Below, one piece after another: positions 26,614-35,263 of a DNA stretch of 64,000 bases; position 1 is the stretch's first letter, and every line of letters starts with the position of its first letter. Where the stretch lies: NCBI GenBank assembly GCA_035532215.1, contig DATKRK010000278.1, forward strand, positions 5,616 to 69,615, read 5' to 3'. Both the position numbers and the translations under genes were made by a program. Under the pieces are notes generated by a model. It was not told where the DNA came from. It saw only the letters and a program-made list of their open reading frames with translations, and searched no databases. The DNA is from JAICIG01 sp035532215 (GTDB lineage Bacteria; Planctomycetota; Planctomycetia; Pirellulales; JAICIG01).

Positions 26614-29607
26614 TCAGGGAATCGGCCGCACGACGAGGCGGTCGCCTTCGGCGAAGCAGGTCAAGTCGAGCTCGCCGAGCATCAATTCCAGGGCCGATTT
26701 CAACGTGATGCCTCGAATGACGCGCGTCACGGGTGTGTCGGAACCGATGCCAGCCTTGGTCAAGGCTTCGTTGTCCAACACGATTTCAATGTCGTGACGC
26801 TCCTTGAGGTATTCCACCACGTCGCTCAGCGGCTGCTCGACGAATTCCAATTCGGTCAACTCGGCGAGCGCCTTGGCTGGGATCGGCGAAAGTTTTTCTC
26901 CGGCGGGCAGGATCGGAAGGCTCGGCGGCTCGGGCGAGAGCGGTTTGGCCCCGATCATCAAGACTTCATGCCGGATGGCCATCGCCAGATCGTATTTGGC
27001 GAACAGCCGTTTCAGCGCCTCGCTGAGCGGCCCGCCCCGGTATTGCATCGTGATCGGAAGGTCCGCGTTCTTTTTTGCCTTCACGAGCGAGCGGATGTCT
27101 AACTGGATTTGGATGTCGTGGCGTTCGCGCAGATACTCCACGACGTCGCTCAATGGCTGGTCGACGAATTCCAGTTCGGTGTTCTCTTCGAGCGCAGCGA
27201 GGATCTTTCGCACATTGGGATTCGTTTGCGGCAGGGCCCGATAAACGTCGGAATCGGTCAATGACGTGCTTCTGACTCCAACTTGAGCCAGCCGCGGCAG
27301 GGCTTTGAGCGGCTCCAGCCGAGGGTCGGCGATCTTCGTGCCGCTCAAGTCCAGGTTCTCCAAGGCCGTGAGCGGCTTGAGATGAGCCAAGCCGGCATCG
27401 GAGATGGCGGTGTCGACCAACCGCAACACCTTGAGCTTCGCGCAGCCGGCCAGGCTTTTCAGGCCCTCGTCGGTGATCTGCGTGCCGGCCAAGCTCAGGT
27501 ATTCGAGCCTGGTCAAACCGGCCAGCTTCGCCAGGCCCGCGTCGGTGATTCCCGTGTTCCCCAAGTCGAGATAGGCGAGGTTAGTGCGCTTGCTGATCCA
27601 ATCGGCCGAAGCATCGCCAATTCTCGTATTTCTGACATACAGCGTCGTCAGCTTTCGTGGTGGGTCGAGCTGCTGTAGTCCGGCGTCGGTGATTTGCGTG
27701 CCGTCGAGATCGAGCGATTTCAGTTTCTTCAGGCGGCTCAAATGCTCCGCTCCGGCGTCGGTGATGGCGTCGCCGCGGAGCGAAAGCCCGGCCAGGTTGG
27801 GCAGCTTGCTCAGGCTGGTGAGCCCTGCGTCGGTAATCTTCGTATCGCTAAAACCGAGGTTCTCCAGCGCGTCCAGCCCGGCCAGGCGTCGGAGCCCGTC
27901 GTCATCTACGACCGTAACGTCGAGTTCGAGGCTGCGCAGATTCTTGAGCAGCGTCAGCCATTGCATGCCGCGGCCCGTGACCTTGGTCTGCGACAAATCG
28001 AGGGTTTGGAGCTTGTCGAGCGCAGCGAGGCGAGAAAGCCCTCGATCGTCGGTGGGCGTAAAGTTCAAACCCAACCATGTGAGATTCTTCAGCCGGCCAA
28101 CATGGGTCAAACCCGCTTCCGTAAGCTTGTTTCCCCGAAGTTGGACTCGCTGCAGTTCGGGGAATTGAATCAAGTTTGCCAGCGCGCCGTCGGTATTGGG
28201 GCCGCCAGCAAAAGTTGCCGTGACGAATTCGTTTCGCGGGTCTTCGGCAAATCGCAACCCCGAGGTACGGAATGCTTCCGGGTCGGGCGAGAGCCAGCCG
28301 CGCGCCTGGCGGATGGCTTTGAGCGCCGCGGCGCGCGCTTCCAACGAGGGAGGCGCGTTCGGGGCTTTGGCTTCGCCGGGCGCCTTCTTGGGCGCTGCGG
28401 CGCGAGTTTCGTCTGAAGCCGGTTTCGCAGTGGGCGCCGTGTCGTCCTGCGTCGCTGCCGCTTTGCCGTTTGGCTTTTTCGCAGCCGCGGACTCTGCCGC
28501 GCGGACGTGCGGCAGAACCAGTAGTGCCGCGATCGCCAGCGCTGCTAGCGACGCGGGCGAAAGCCGCAGCGCGGTTTCCGGGCGCGCAGCGAGCAACCGC
28601 GAGACGCGCCGCTTCAGCAGCGAAGGCGCACTAAACAAGCCCAGAGCCGGCTGCGGCGACTCGCCCAAGGCCCAGGCAGCGACCGAAACCAAGGCGCTGC
28701 CGCAATCTCGCCCGGCGCAATCGACCGCGGCAAAGGCCGCATCGTCGCAGGCGTATTCGCGCTGGCGATCGATCGCCCGGTTAGCCAGCCAGACGGCGGG
28801 ATGAAAGAAGTAAACAATCTGCAACAAGCGCTGCGCGAGCACGACCCACAGGTCGCCCCGGCGCACATGGGCCAGTTCGTGCGCCAACACCCAGGCGAGT
28901 TGCTCTCGCGGCAGCCGCTCGACCAAACCCGGCGGCGCGACCAGCCGGGGGCAAAACACGCCCCACACGGCGGGCGATTCGACGGCGGAACTGCCTATAA
29001 TCGCCACGCGGCGCCGGAGTCCGACGCGCCGGCACAAAGCCGTATAGTCGAGCGGCAAGGCCGCAGCATCGAGCGCGGGAGCGCCGTCGAAACGCCGCGC
29101 CCATTTCGCTTGCTCCCGAAACAGACGCACGAGCAGCACCGCCGCAACGCCCGCCCAAAGCAGCATCAGCCAGGCTTCGAATGACAACGAGGCCGCTGAC
29201 GCCGGCTGTGCGAAAACGCTGTTCGACTCTGCCGCTCGCGGCAGCAGGTCGGCATGAGCCGTGAGCCAGTCGGCGCTGAGTTCCGGCGGCGCCGGTTCGA
29301 TCGATTCCGGCATCGTCGCCCGCGGGTTCGCTTTCGCCGCACGATCCTCGCCCAGCCAGGCCACGGCCCGGCCGAGCGCGTCGCGGGGAGATAGCCAGCC
29401 CCAACCGGCCGGCACGGCGACGGCGATCGGCACGGCCAATCGAACGAGCACCAAGAGAAACAGCAAATAACCGAATTGCGACGAGGCCCGCCGCGCCGTC
29501 AGTCGCCACACGAGGCTGGCGACGGCAAACAGCAGCGTTCCTTCGACCAGCGCCGCGAGCGCCCAGTCCGACCAACTTTCGGCCCACGAGTTCAGCGCGT
29601 CGATCAT
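26614..29607 (-). CDS. BlaR1-like M56 metallopeptidase fused to leucine-rich repeats and two STN-like domains
   Basis: 997 residues. Helices near 15-37, 46-67, 145-162 and 354-370 embed an M56 peptidase with HELAH at 243-247 and the third ligand region REYACDD near 293. In BlaR1 the part after the fourth helix is the beta-lactam sensor; here it holds an Ala/Pro/Lys linker, then about 13 leucine-rich repeats of 24 residues (485-796, pattern LxxLxLxxTxITDAGLxxL), then two copies of an 80-residue STN/secretin-N-like domain (810-889 and 918-997) opening with TELEFVDQPLSDVVEYL. It overlaps blaI by four bases. By analogy with BlaR1 it should sense a signal outside and cleave the repressor inside; the signal is unknown. 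Confidence 0.88.
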   Translation of the reverse strand: MIDALNSWAESWSDWALAALVEGTLLFAVASLVWRLTARRASSQFGYLLFLLVLVRLAVPIAVAVPAGWGWLSPRDALGRAVAWLGEDRAAKANPRATMPESIEPAPPELSADWLTAHADLLPRAAESNSVFAQPASAASLSFEAWLMLLWAGVAAVLLVRLFREQAKWARRFDGAPALDAAALPLDYTALCRRVGLRRRVAIIGSSAVESPAVWGVFCPRLVAPPGLVERLPREQLAWVLAHELAHVRRGDLWVVLAQRLLQIVYFFHPAVWLANRAIDRQREYACDDAAFAAVDCAGRDCGSALVSVAAWALGESPQPALGLFSAPSLLKRRVSRLLAARPETALRLSPASLAALAIAALLVLPHVRAAESAAAKKPNGKAAATQDDTAPTAKPASDETRAAAPKKAPGEAKAPNAPPSLEARAAALKAIRQARGWLSPDPEAFRTSGLRFAEDPRNEFVTATFAGGPNTDGALANLIQFPELQRVQLRGNKLTEAGLTHVGRLKNLTWLGLNFTPTDDRGLSRLAALDKLQTLDLSQTKVTGRGMQWLTLLKNLRSLELDVTVVDDDGLRRLAGLDALENLGFSDTKITDAGLTSLSKLPNLAGLSLRGDAITDAGAEHLSRLKKLKSLDLDGTQITDAGLQQLDPPRKLTTLYVRNTRIGDASADWISKRTNLAYLDLGNTGITDAGLAKLAGLTRLEYLSLAGTQITDEGLKSLAGCAKLKVLRLVDTAISDAGLAHLKPLTALENLDLSGTKIADPRLEPLKALPRLAQVGVRSTSLTDSDVYRALPQTNPNVRKILAALEENTELEFVDQPLSDVVEYLRERHDIQIQLDIRSLVKAKKNADLPITMQYRGGPLSEALKRLFAKYDLAMAIRHEVLMIGAKPLSPEPPSLPILPAGEKLSPIPAKALAELTELEFVEQPLSDVVEYLKERHDIEIVLDNEALTKAGIGSDTPVTRVIRGITLKSALELMLGELDLTCFAEGDRLVVRPIP

Positions 29608-30014
29608 GACCGGCCCTTTCGCGTAGGAGGTTCTTCGTCCTGTCGTTCGTCGAGCAACGCGCGCAGCTCGGCCAGCTCGTCCGCCGAAAGTTGGCTGCGC
29701 TTGACCATGTGGGCCAACAGTGGCCCGACCGTGCCTTCCAGAGCGTTGTGCAAGAGCGTGTCAGCCGCTTTCTGCAGTGACTGCAGGGCAGGCCGCGTGG
29801 GTCGGTAGAGGAAGCTGTTGCCGACCTGCGTGGTTCGCAAATAGCCCTTTTCCACCAGCCGGCGGAGCAGCGTTTTCACCGTGCTCGGCGCCCAACCGTA
29901 CTTGCGGCGGGCTTCCTCGCACACCTCGCGGGCCGCGCAGCGTTTGCGGCGCCAGATGGCGTTCATCACTTTCCATTCCGCCGCCGTCAGCGGCTCAGTA
30001 CGATCGCCTGGCAT
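29604..30014 (-). CDS. BlaI/MecI family transcriptional repressor
   Basis: 136 residues with AGGAG eight bases before the ATG. The winged helix spans residues about 7-80: LTAAEWKVMNAIWRRKRC, STVKTLLRRLVEKGYL and the wing RTTQVGNSFLYRPTRP; the C-terminal helices mediate dimerisation. In known pairs the repressor binds a dyad and is inactivated by proteolysis when its M56 partner is stimulated. The gene overlaps the M56 gene by four bases (ATGA), so both are made together. A 17-base dyad lies 30-46 bases before its start codon, suggesting autoregulation. The symbol is not given because the target need not be a beta-lactamase. Confidence 0.93.
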   Translation of the reverse strand: MPGDRTEPLTAAEWKVMNAIWRRKRCAAREVCEEARRKYGWAPSTVKTLLRRLVEKGYLRTTQVGNSFLYRPTRPALQSLQKAADTLLHNALEGTVGPLLAHMVKRSQLSADELAELRALLDERQDEEPPTRKGRS

Positions 30015-30043
30015 GAATTGAAGCTCCTGGAAATGCGCCGCGG

Positions 30044-30088
30044 TTGCAGATTATCTACAAAAATAAACGTTTGAATTGCATGTGTCAA
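30044..30088 (-). promoter_or_regulatory. Putative promoter and BlaI operator of the blaI-M56 operon
   Basis: Read on the minus strand, TTGACA (30088-30083) is followed after 17 bases by TATTTT (30065-30060). The downstream dyad TTGTAGATAATCTGCAA (30060-30044) is palindromic except for one outer pair and the centre and covers the predicted transcription start. Its position fits repressor binding. BlaI-type operators contain TACA/TGTA-like half sites; this one contains TGTAG at one side. Confidence 0.55.
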
Positions 30089-30531
30089 CAAGTTCTCGAG
30101 ATAGCCGGCGGCTTCTCGCGAGACGCATCTTACGGCGGATTCTCGCACGCCCTCGGAAAAACCGCGGGCGGTTATTGCCGCAGAGGGGACTGTCGTTTTT
30201 CGCTCCGCGAAAAAACGCCGTTTCGCGGAGCGAAACGCGACAATGAACATTCGTTCGCTTTAGCGAAAGGCAACCTCATAGGAAGAAAACGAGAACTGTG
30301 TTCAATGCGGCCGCGTTCGAACCGGCCGCCGCCGACCCTAGCAACGCTCCGCCGCTCCGCTACAATGCTCTCTCGGGGGCGGAATTGTTTCATTGGCAAC
30401 TCGGCATTCCTCGGACGCCTGGACAGGCTTAGGCTCGCGCCGGCGGGGAGTGCATGCTTCGCCCCCGCGGTGAAGGCAAGATGTGTGCAGTCGCGATCGC
30501 GCGGCGGCACGTCGTTGACCCTAGAAAGAAT
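30089..30531. other. Intergenic region before gcvT with hairpin repeat
   Basis: It contains the palindrome 30191-30242 (TTTCGCTCCGCGAAA core, imperfect arms), a diverged relative of the one at 19292-19345. No glycine riboswitch core was recognised ahead of gcvT, and no gene is seen. The open frame continues upstream of gcvT to 30454, but ATG 30532 fits the protein family better. Confidence 0.5.
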
Positions 30532-31647
30532 ATGAACGAGACGCTGGCCCGGACGCCGCTTTACGATTGGCACGCTTCGCACGGCGGGCGAATGGTCGAG
30601 TTCGCCGGCTGGGCGATGCCCGTGCAGTACGACTCGATCACGGCCGAACATCTGGCCACCCGCACGGCGGCGGGGTTGTTCGATATCTCGCACATGGGCC
30701 GGCTGCGGTTCGACGGCGCCGGCGCCGCCGCGTTTCTCGATCGGCTCGTCACGCGCCGCATCGCCGATCTCAGGCCCGGACGCATTCGCTACGGCCTGGT
30801 GACGAACGAGGCGGGCGGCATTCTCGACGACGTGCTGGTCTATCACCTGCAGGACGCCGCCGAGAATTCGTATCATCTGCTAGTCGTCAACGCCAGCAAT
30901 CGGCCGAAGATTCTGGCCTGGCTCGAGCCCCGGCTGGCCGCCGCCGAGCACGTTCGCCTGACCGACGTCACGCGAGATTGGGCGATGCTGGCCGTGCAAG
31001 GCCCGCGGGCGCTGGAACTCGCGCAGGAACTGGTCGACGTCGAACTGGCGAGCCTGAAGTATTACACCGGCTGCGAAACTCGCATCGCCGGGCACGGGAT
31101 TGCCGGATATGGGGGCATCGCCAGCCGCACCGGCTACACGGGCGAAGACGGCTGCGAGTTGATCGTCGGTTCGCAAGCGGCGCCCGGCGTTTGGCAGCGA
31201 CTGGTCGATGCGGGCGCCACGCCGGCCGGGCTCGGCTGCCGCGATACGCTGCGGCTCGAAGCGGCCATGCCGCTGTACGGCCACGAACTTTCCGAGCAGA
31301 TCAATCCCTATCAGGCCGGGCTGGCCTTCGCCGTCGATCTGGAAGGCCGCGAGTTCACCGGCCGAGAGGCCCTGGCCGCGATCGCCGGCGATCCCAAGCT
31401 GCCGCGCCGCATCGGTCTTGAACTGGCGGGCAAACGCGTGCCGCGCGAAGGTTACCCCGTGTTGTTCGAGGGCCGGCGGACGGGCGAAATCACCAGCGGC
31501 ACGTTCTCGCCGACCTTGGAAAAACCGATCGCCATGGCCTACGTCGAACCGGCCGCCGCGGCGCCGGGAACCGAATTGGCCGTCGATATCCGCGGCCGGC
31601 AGGAACCGGCCCGCGTCGTCGAGTTGCCTTTCTATAAACGTCGTTGA
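30532..31647 (+). CDS. gcvT: Glycine cleavage system T protein (aminomethyltransferase)
   Basis: 371 residues, normal family length. The N-terminus MNETLARTPLYDWHASHGG and the tetrahydrofolate-binding region around FAGWAMPVQYDSITAEH, FDISHMGRLRFDG, then GYTGEDGCELIV and LGCRDTLRLEAAMPLYGHE are diagnostic; a C-terminal beta-barrel ends in QEPARVVELPFYKRR. It transfers the methylene group from the aminomethyl-lipoyl arm of GcvH to tetrahydrofolate and releases ammonia. It is the first gene of the gcvT-gcvH-gcvPA-gcvPB-lipoyl-transferase cluster. Confidence 0.97.
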   Translation: MNETLARTPLYDWHASHGGRMVEFAGWAMPVQYDSITAEHLATRTAAGLFDISHMGRLRFDGAGAAAFLDRLVTRRIADLRPGRIRYGLVTNEAGGILDDVLVYHLQDAAENSYHLLVVNASNRPKILAWLEPRLAAAEHVRLTDVTRDWAMLAVQGPRALELAQELVDVELASLKYYTGCETRIAGHGIAGYGGIASRTGYTGEDGCELIVGSQAAPGVWQRLVDAGATPAGLGCRDTLRLEAAMPLYGHELSEQINPYQAGLAFAVDLEGREFTGREALAAIAGDPKLPRRIGLELAGKRVPREGYPVLFEGRRTGEITSGTFSPTLEKPIAMAYVEPAAAAPGTELAVDIRGRQEPARVVELPFYKRR

Positions 31648-31712
31648 GCGGCGCCGCGCGGCGCGCGACCAAGCCTTTTATATTTCAAGTTCCGTTTCCA
31701 GGAGCCTCGACT

Positions 31713-32111
31713 GTGACGCCCGATGAATTGCTGTTCGCCAAAACTCACGAATGGGTTCGCGTCGAAGATGAAGGAGGCGCGAAGATCGCCACGATCGGCG
31801 TTTCGGCCTTTGCGCTCGAAGCCCTCACCGACCTGGTCTACATCGAACTGCCGGCCGTCGGCCGCCCACTGAAAGCGGGCGAAGCCTTCGGCGAGATCGA
31901 ATCGGTCAAAGCCGTCAGCGATCTTTACAGCCCGGTCGCCGGCGAGGTGGTCGCCGTCCACGAAGGGCTGGGCGACAAGCTCGAAACGCTCAACGCCGAT
32001 CCTTACGGCGAAGGTTGGATGATCAAAGTCCGGCTGGCCGACGAAGCGGCGCTGAAGAATTTGATGGATTACCCCGCGTACCAAAAGCAGTGCGCCGAAG
32101 AGCAGCATTGA
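31713..32111 (+). CDS. gcvH: Glycine cleavage system H protein (lipoyl carrier)
   Basis: 132 residues from the GTG at 31713, set by AGGAG eight bases upstream. The lipoyl domain is clear: HEWVRVEDEGGAKIATIG, the lipoyl lysine in GEIESVKAVSDLYSPV, and NADPYGEGWMIKV. The protein carries the aminomethyl group from the P protein to the T protein and then its dihydrolipoyl arm to the L protein. The lysine must be lipoylated, probably by the enzyme encoded at the end of this cluster. Confidence 0.97.
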   Translation: MTPDELLFAKTHEWVRVEDEGGAKIATIGVSAFALEALTDLVYIELPAVGRPLKAGEAFGEIESVKAVSDLYSPVAGEVVAVHEGLGDKLETLNADPYGEGWMIKVRLADEAALKNLMDYPAYQKQCAEEQH

Positions 32112-32126
32112 TGCTGAAAATGAGAG

Positions 32127-32262
32127 ATCGCGAAAGGGCGAAAACGCGAAAAGAAAGAATACTCGCCTGAACCGCCGATGCGTCAACGATTGATTCGCTT
32201 TAGTTGGCGGCGCTCTTGAGCCTCAACGCCCCACGAGTTTCGCCCTTTCGCGTTTTCGCGAT
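32127..32262. repeat. Degenerate inverted repeat between gcvH and gcvPA
   Basis: The arms are 32127-32151 (ATCGCGAAAGGGCGAAAACG...) and 32238-32262 (complement of ATCGCGAAAACGCGAAAGGG...). They share the same two A-rich modules, GCGAAAGGGCG and GCGAAAACGCG, in swapped order. It could fold into a hairpin within the gcv transcript. Confidence 0.65.
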
Positions 32263-32309
32263 TTACCCGCGTCGCAAACCACGTCTTCCGCTTGTTTTCA
32301 CGATAATCA

Positions 32310-33653
32310 ATGCCCTACCTGCTCAATACGCCCGAAGACCAAAAAGCGATGCTCGACGCGATCGGCGTGGGCTCGATCGACGACTTGTTCGAGATGGTGC
32401 CGAGCGAACTGCGGCTCGCTCGCCCGCTCGATCTGCCGCCGGCCCTGACCGAATTGGAACTGACCTCGCACCTCAGCCGCCTGGCGAACAAGAACGTCTC
32501 GGCCGACCAGCGCGTCTGCTTTCTGGGGGCCGGAAGCTACGACCACTTCATCCCTGCCGCGGTCGACATGCTCGCTTCGCGCGGCGAGTATTACACTTCG
32601 TACACGCCCTACCAGGCCGAAGCCAGCCAGGGCAACCTGCAAGCCTTTTTCGAGTATCAGACGCTGATCTGCCGGCTGACGGGCATGGACGTCTCGAACG
32701 CCAGTTTGTACGACGGCGGCAGCGCGGCGGCCGAAGCAGCCTTCATGTGCATGCACGCCACGGGGCGTCACGGCCGCGTCGTCACGGCTGCCAGCGTTCA
32801 CCCGGAATACCGGCAGATTCTGGCGACGCACTTGAACAACCTGGGCATCGAGTTGGTAACGGTCGGCGCGGCGACAGGCGGCGTTTCGCCCGCCGAGTTG
32901 GCCGCGGCGGTCGACGAGCACACGGCGTGCGTGCTCGTTCAGCAGCCGAACTTTTTCGGCTGCCTCGAAGAGGTCGACGAAATCGCCCGCATCGCGCACG
33001 ATGCCGGCACCTTGCTGGCCGTGTCGGTTGATCCGATCAGCTTGGGCCTGCTGAAGCGGCCGGGCGACTACGGCGCCGACGTGGTCGTGGCCGAAGGCCA
33101 GTCGCTCGGCAGCCCGATGGCTTATGGCGGGCCGTACCTGGGCATCATGGCTTGTCGGGAGAAACTCGTGCGGCGGATGCCGGGCCGCGTCGCCGGGCAA
33201 ACGGTCGATCGTCGCGGCAAGCGCTGTTGGGTGTTGACGCTGCAAACGCGCGAACAACACATCCGCCGCGAAAAGGCCACCAGCAACATCTGCACGAATC
33301 AGGGCCTGTACGCCTTGCGGGCTGCGATTTACCTATCGTTGATGGGGCCGCGAGGCATGCGCGAGGTAGCCGAGCTTTGCCTGCGCAAAAGCCGCTACGC
33401 CCTCGGCCGGTTGGCTGCCGGCAAGCGACTGGCCCCGGCCTTCGACCGCCCGGCGTTCAAGGAGTTCGTCGTGCGCGACAGCCAGGGCGAAGTCGAGGAG
33501 CTGTTGGCCCAGGGCGAAAAGGCCGGGTTCTTCGCCGGCGTGCCGCTCGCGCGTTGGTATCCGGAACTGGCCGATTGTTTCTTGGTGACCGTCACCGAAA
33601 AGCGCACCAAGGCCGAGATCGACGCCCTGGCCAATTGTTTGGGTGCGGTGTAA
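32310..33653 (+). CDS. gcvPA: Glycine dehydrogenase (decarboxylating) subunit 1
   Basis: 447 residues, the N-terminal half of the two-subunit P protein. Typical sequence includes MPYLLNTPEDQKAMLDAIG, FLGAGSYDHFIPAAVDML, YTPYQAEASQGNLQAFFEYQ and ATSNICTNQGLYALRAAIYL. With GcvPB it forms the PLP enzyme that decarboxylates glycine and loads the aminomethyl group on GcvH. The PLP lysine is in the partner. The split form is common in bacteria outside the enteric group. Confidence 0.97.
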   Translation: MPYLLNTPEDQKAMLDAIGVGSIDDLFEMVPSELRLARPLDLPPALTELELTSHLSRLANKNVSADQRVCFLGAGSYDHFIPAAVDMLASRGEYYTSYTPYQAEASQGNLQAFFEYQTLICRLTGMDVSNASLYDGGSAAAEAAFMCMHATGRHGRVVTAASVHPEYRQILATHLNNLGIELVTVGAATGGVSPAELAAAVDEHTACVLVQQPNFFGCLEEVDEIARIAHDAGTLLAVSVDPISLGLLKRPGDYGADVVVAEGQSLGSPMAYGGPYLGIMACREKLVRRMPGRVAGQTVDRRGKRCWVLTLQTREQHIRREKATSNICTNQGLYALRAAIYLSLMGPRGMREVAELCLRKSRYALGRLAAGKRLAPAFDRPAFKEFVVRDSQGEVEELLAQGEKAGFFAGVPLARWYPELADCFLVTVTEKRTKAEIDALANCLGAV

Positions 33654-33728
33654 ATCGTTCCAGTACGTTGCCCCCCTCAAGTGCGCCAGAACGTTTAAGA
33701 CCGAACCTGCTTCAGTAACGAGAACCTG

Positions 33729-35183
33729 ATGCGAAATACCCGAGCCACGCTGCCGTTGTTCGAATTGTCGAAGCCTGGGCGTCGTGCCGCGCGATTGCCG
33801 AAGTCGGACGTGCCCGAGACGCCGCTGGAAGAATTGCTGCCGGCCGAAGCGCTGGCCGCCGAGCCGCCGGCTTTGCCCGAGTTGGCCGAGCCCGACGTGG
33901 TGCGGCACTTCACGAACCTCTCGACCTTGAACATGTCGGTCGACACGCATTTCTATCCGCTCGGTTCGTGTACGATGAAGTACAACCCCAAGCGCAACGA
34001 GCGGCTCGCCGCGCTGCCGGGCCTGGCCAACCTGCACCCGTATCAGCCCGAGCACACGCTGCAAGGCTTGCTGCAGTTGCTTTGGGAATTGCAGGAAATG
34101 CTGGCCGAGATCGCCGGGCTCGATGCCGTGTCGCTGCAGCCGGCGGCCGGCGCGCATGGCGAAATGACGGCGCTGCTGGCGGCTCGGGCCTATTTTCGCC
34201 ATCAAGGCCAGCCGCGCACCAAAGTCTTGGCGCCCGACAGTTCGCACGGCACCAATCCGGCCAGCGCTGCGATGGTCGGCTTCGAGTCGGTCACCGTGAA
34301 GAGTACGCCCAAGGGTTTCGTCGATCTGGACGATCTGCGGGCCAAGCTCGACGCCGAGACGGCGGTGTTCATGATCACCAATCCCAACACGCTGGGCATG
34401 TTCGACCGGCAGATTCGCCAGATCGCCGACCTGGTCCACGAGGCGGGCGGACTGATCTATCTCGACGGCGCCAACATGAACGCCATGCTCGGCATCAGCC
34501 GGCCCGGCGATTGCGGCGCCGACATGATGCACTTCAATCCGCACAAGACATTCAGCGGACCGCACGGCGGCGGCGGCCCCGGCGCCGGGCCAATCGCGGT
34601 GCGCAAAAAGCTGGAGCCCTATCTGCCCGTGCCGGTCGTCGTGCGCGACGGCGAGACCTATCGCCTGGCCTTCGATCGGCCGCAATCGATCGGCCGCGTG
34701 CGCAGCTTCTTCGGCAACGTCGGGGTGTTGATTCGAGCCTATTGTTACCTGCGTACGCACGGGCCCGACGGGTTGCGGCGCGTCAGCGAGAACGCCGTGC
34801 TGAACGCCAACTATCTGCTCAGCCGGTTGAAGCACATCTTCCCTGTGCCTCAAGGCGACCGCTGCATGCACGAATTCGTCGCTTCGGCAGCCAGGCTGAA
34901 GGCCGAAAAGGGCGTATCGGCGATGGACATCGCCAAGCGTTTGCTCGACTATGGCTTCCACGCTCCGACCATCTATTTCCCGCTCACGGTTCGCGAGGCG
35001 ATGATGATCGAGCCGACCGAAACCGAGAGCAAGGAAACGCTCGACGCCTTCGCCCAGACGATGTTTCGCATCACCGAAGAGCCGGCCGATCTGTTGCACG
35101 AAGCGCCTCACACCACGATCACCAGTCGTCCCGACGAAGTGCAAGCCGCTCGCAAGCCGGTGATGACGTGGCCGAAAGCGTGA
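33729..35183 (+). CDS. gcvPB: Glycine dehydrogenase (decarboxylating) subunit 2
   Basis: 484 residues, the PLP-binding half of the P protein. The cofactor lysine is in MHFNPHKTFSGPHGGGGPG, and the glycine-rich loop and DSSHGTNPASAAMVGFE phrase are conserved. It begins 75 bases after gcvPA. With GcvPA it releases CO2 from glycine. No gene for the L protein (lipoamide dehydrogenase) is in the cluster; this enzyme is usually shared with 2-oxoacid dehydrogenases and encoded elsewhere. Confidence 0.97.
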   Translation: MRNTRATLPLFELSKPGRRAARLPKSDVPETPLEELLPAEALAAEPPALPELAEPDVVRHFTNLSTLNMSVDTHFYPLGSCTMKYNPKRNERLAALPGLANLHPYQPEHTLQGLLQLLWELQEMLAEIAGLDAVSLQPAAGAHGEMTALLAARAYFRHQGQPRTKVLAPDSSHGTNPASAAMVGFESVTVKSTPKGFVDLDDLRAKLDAETAVFMITNPNTLGMFDRQIRQIADLVHEAGGLIYLDGANMNAMLGISRPGDCGADMMHFNPHKTFSGPHGGGGPGAGPIAVRKKLEPYLPVPVVVRDGETYRLAFDRPQSIGRVRSFFGNVGVLIRAYCYLRTHGPDGLRRVSENAVLNANYLLSRLKHIFPVPQGDRCMHEFVASAARLKAEKGVSAMDIAKRLLDYGFHAPTIYFPLTVREAMMIEPTETESKETLDAFAQTMFRITEEPADLLHEAPHTTITSRPDEVQAARKPVMTWPKA

Positions 35184-35263
35184 TCGCCGTAAAATAGCGG
35201 GCGCCGAGCGAGAACGCCGCCGCCGATCGATTTTCCTACTCCCTGCCCCCCTCTCTTTGCTCC

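Noticed and set aside
30089..30531. Possible glycine riboswitch before gcvT
   Set aside because: The conserved core sequences of the glycine aptamer were not found; the region holds a palindromic repeat.
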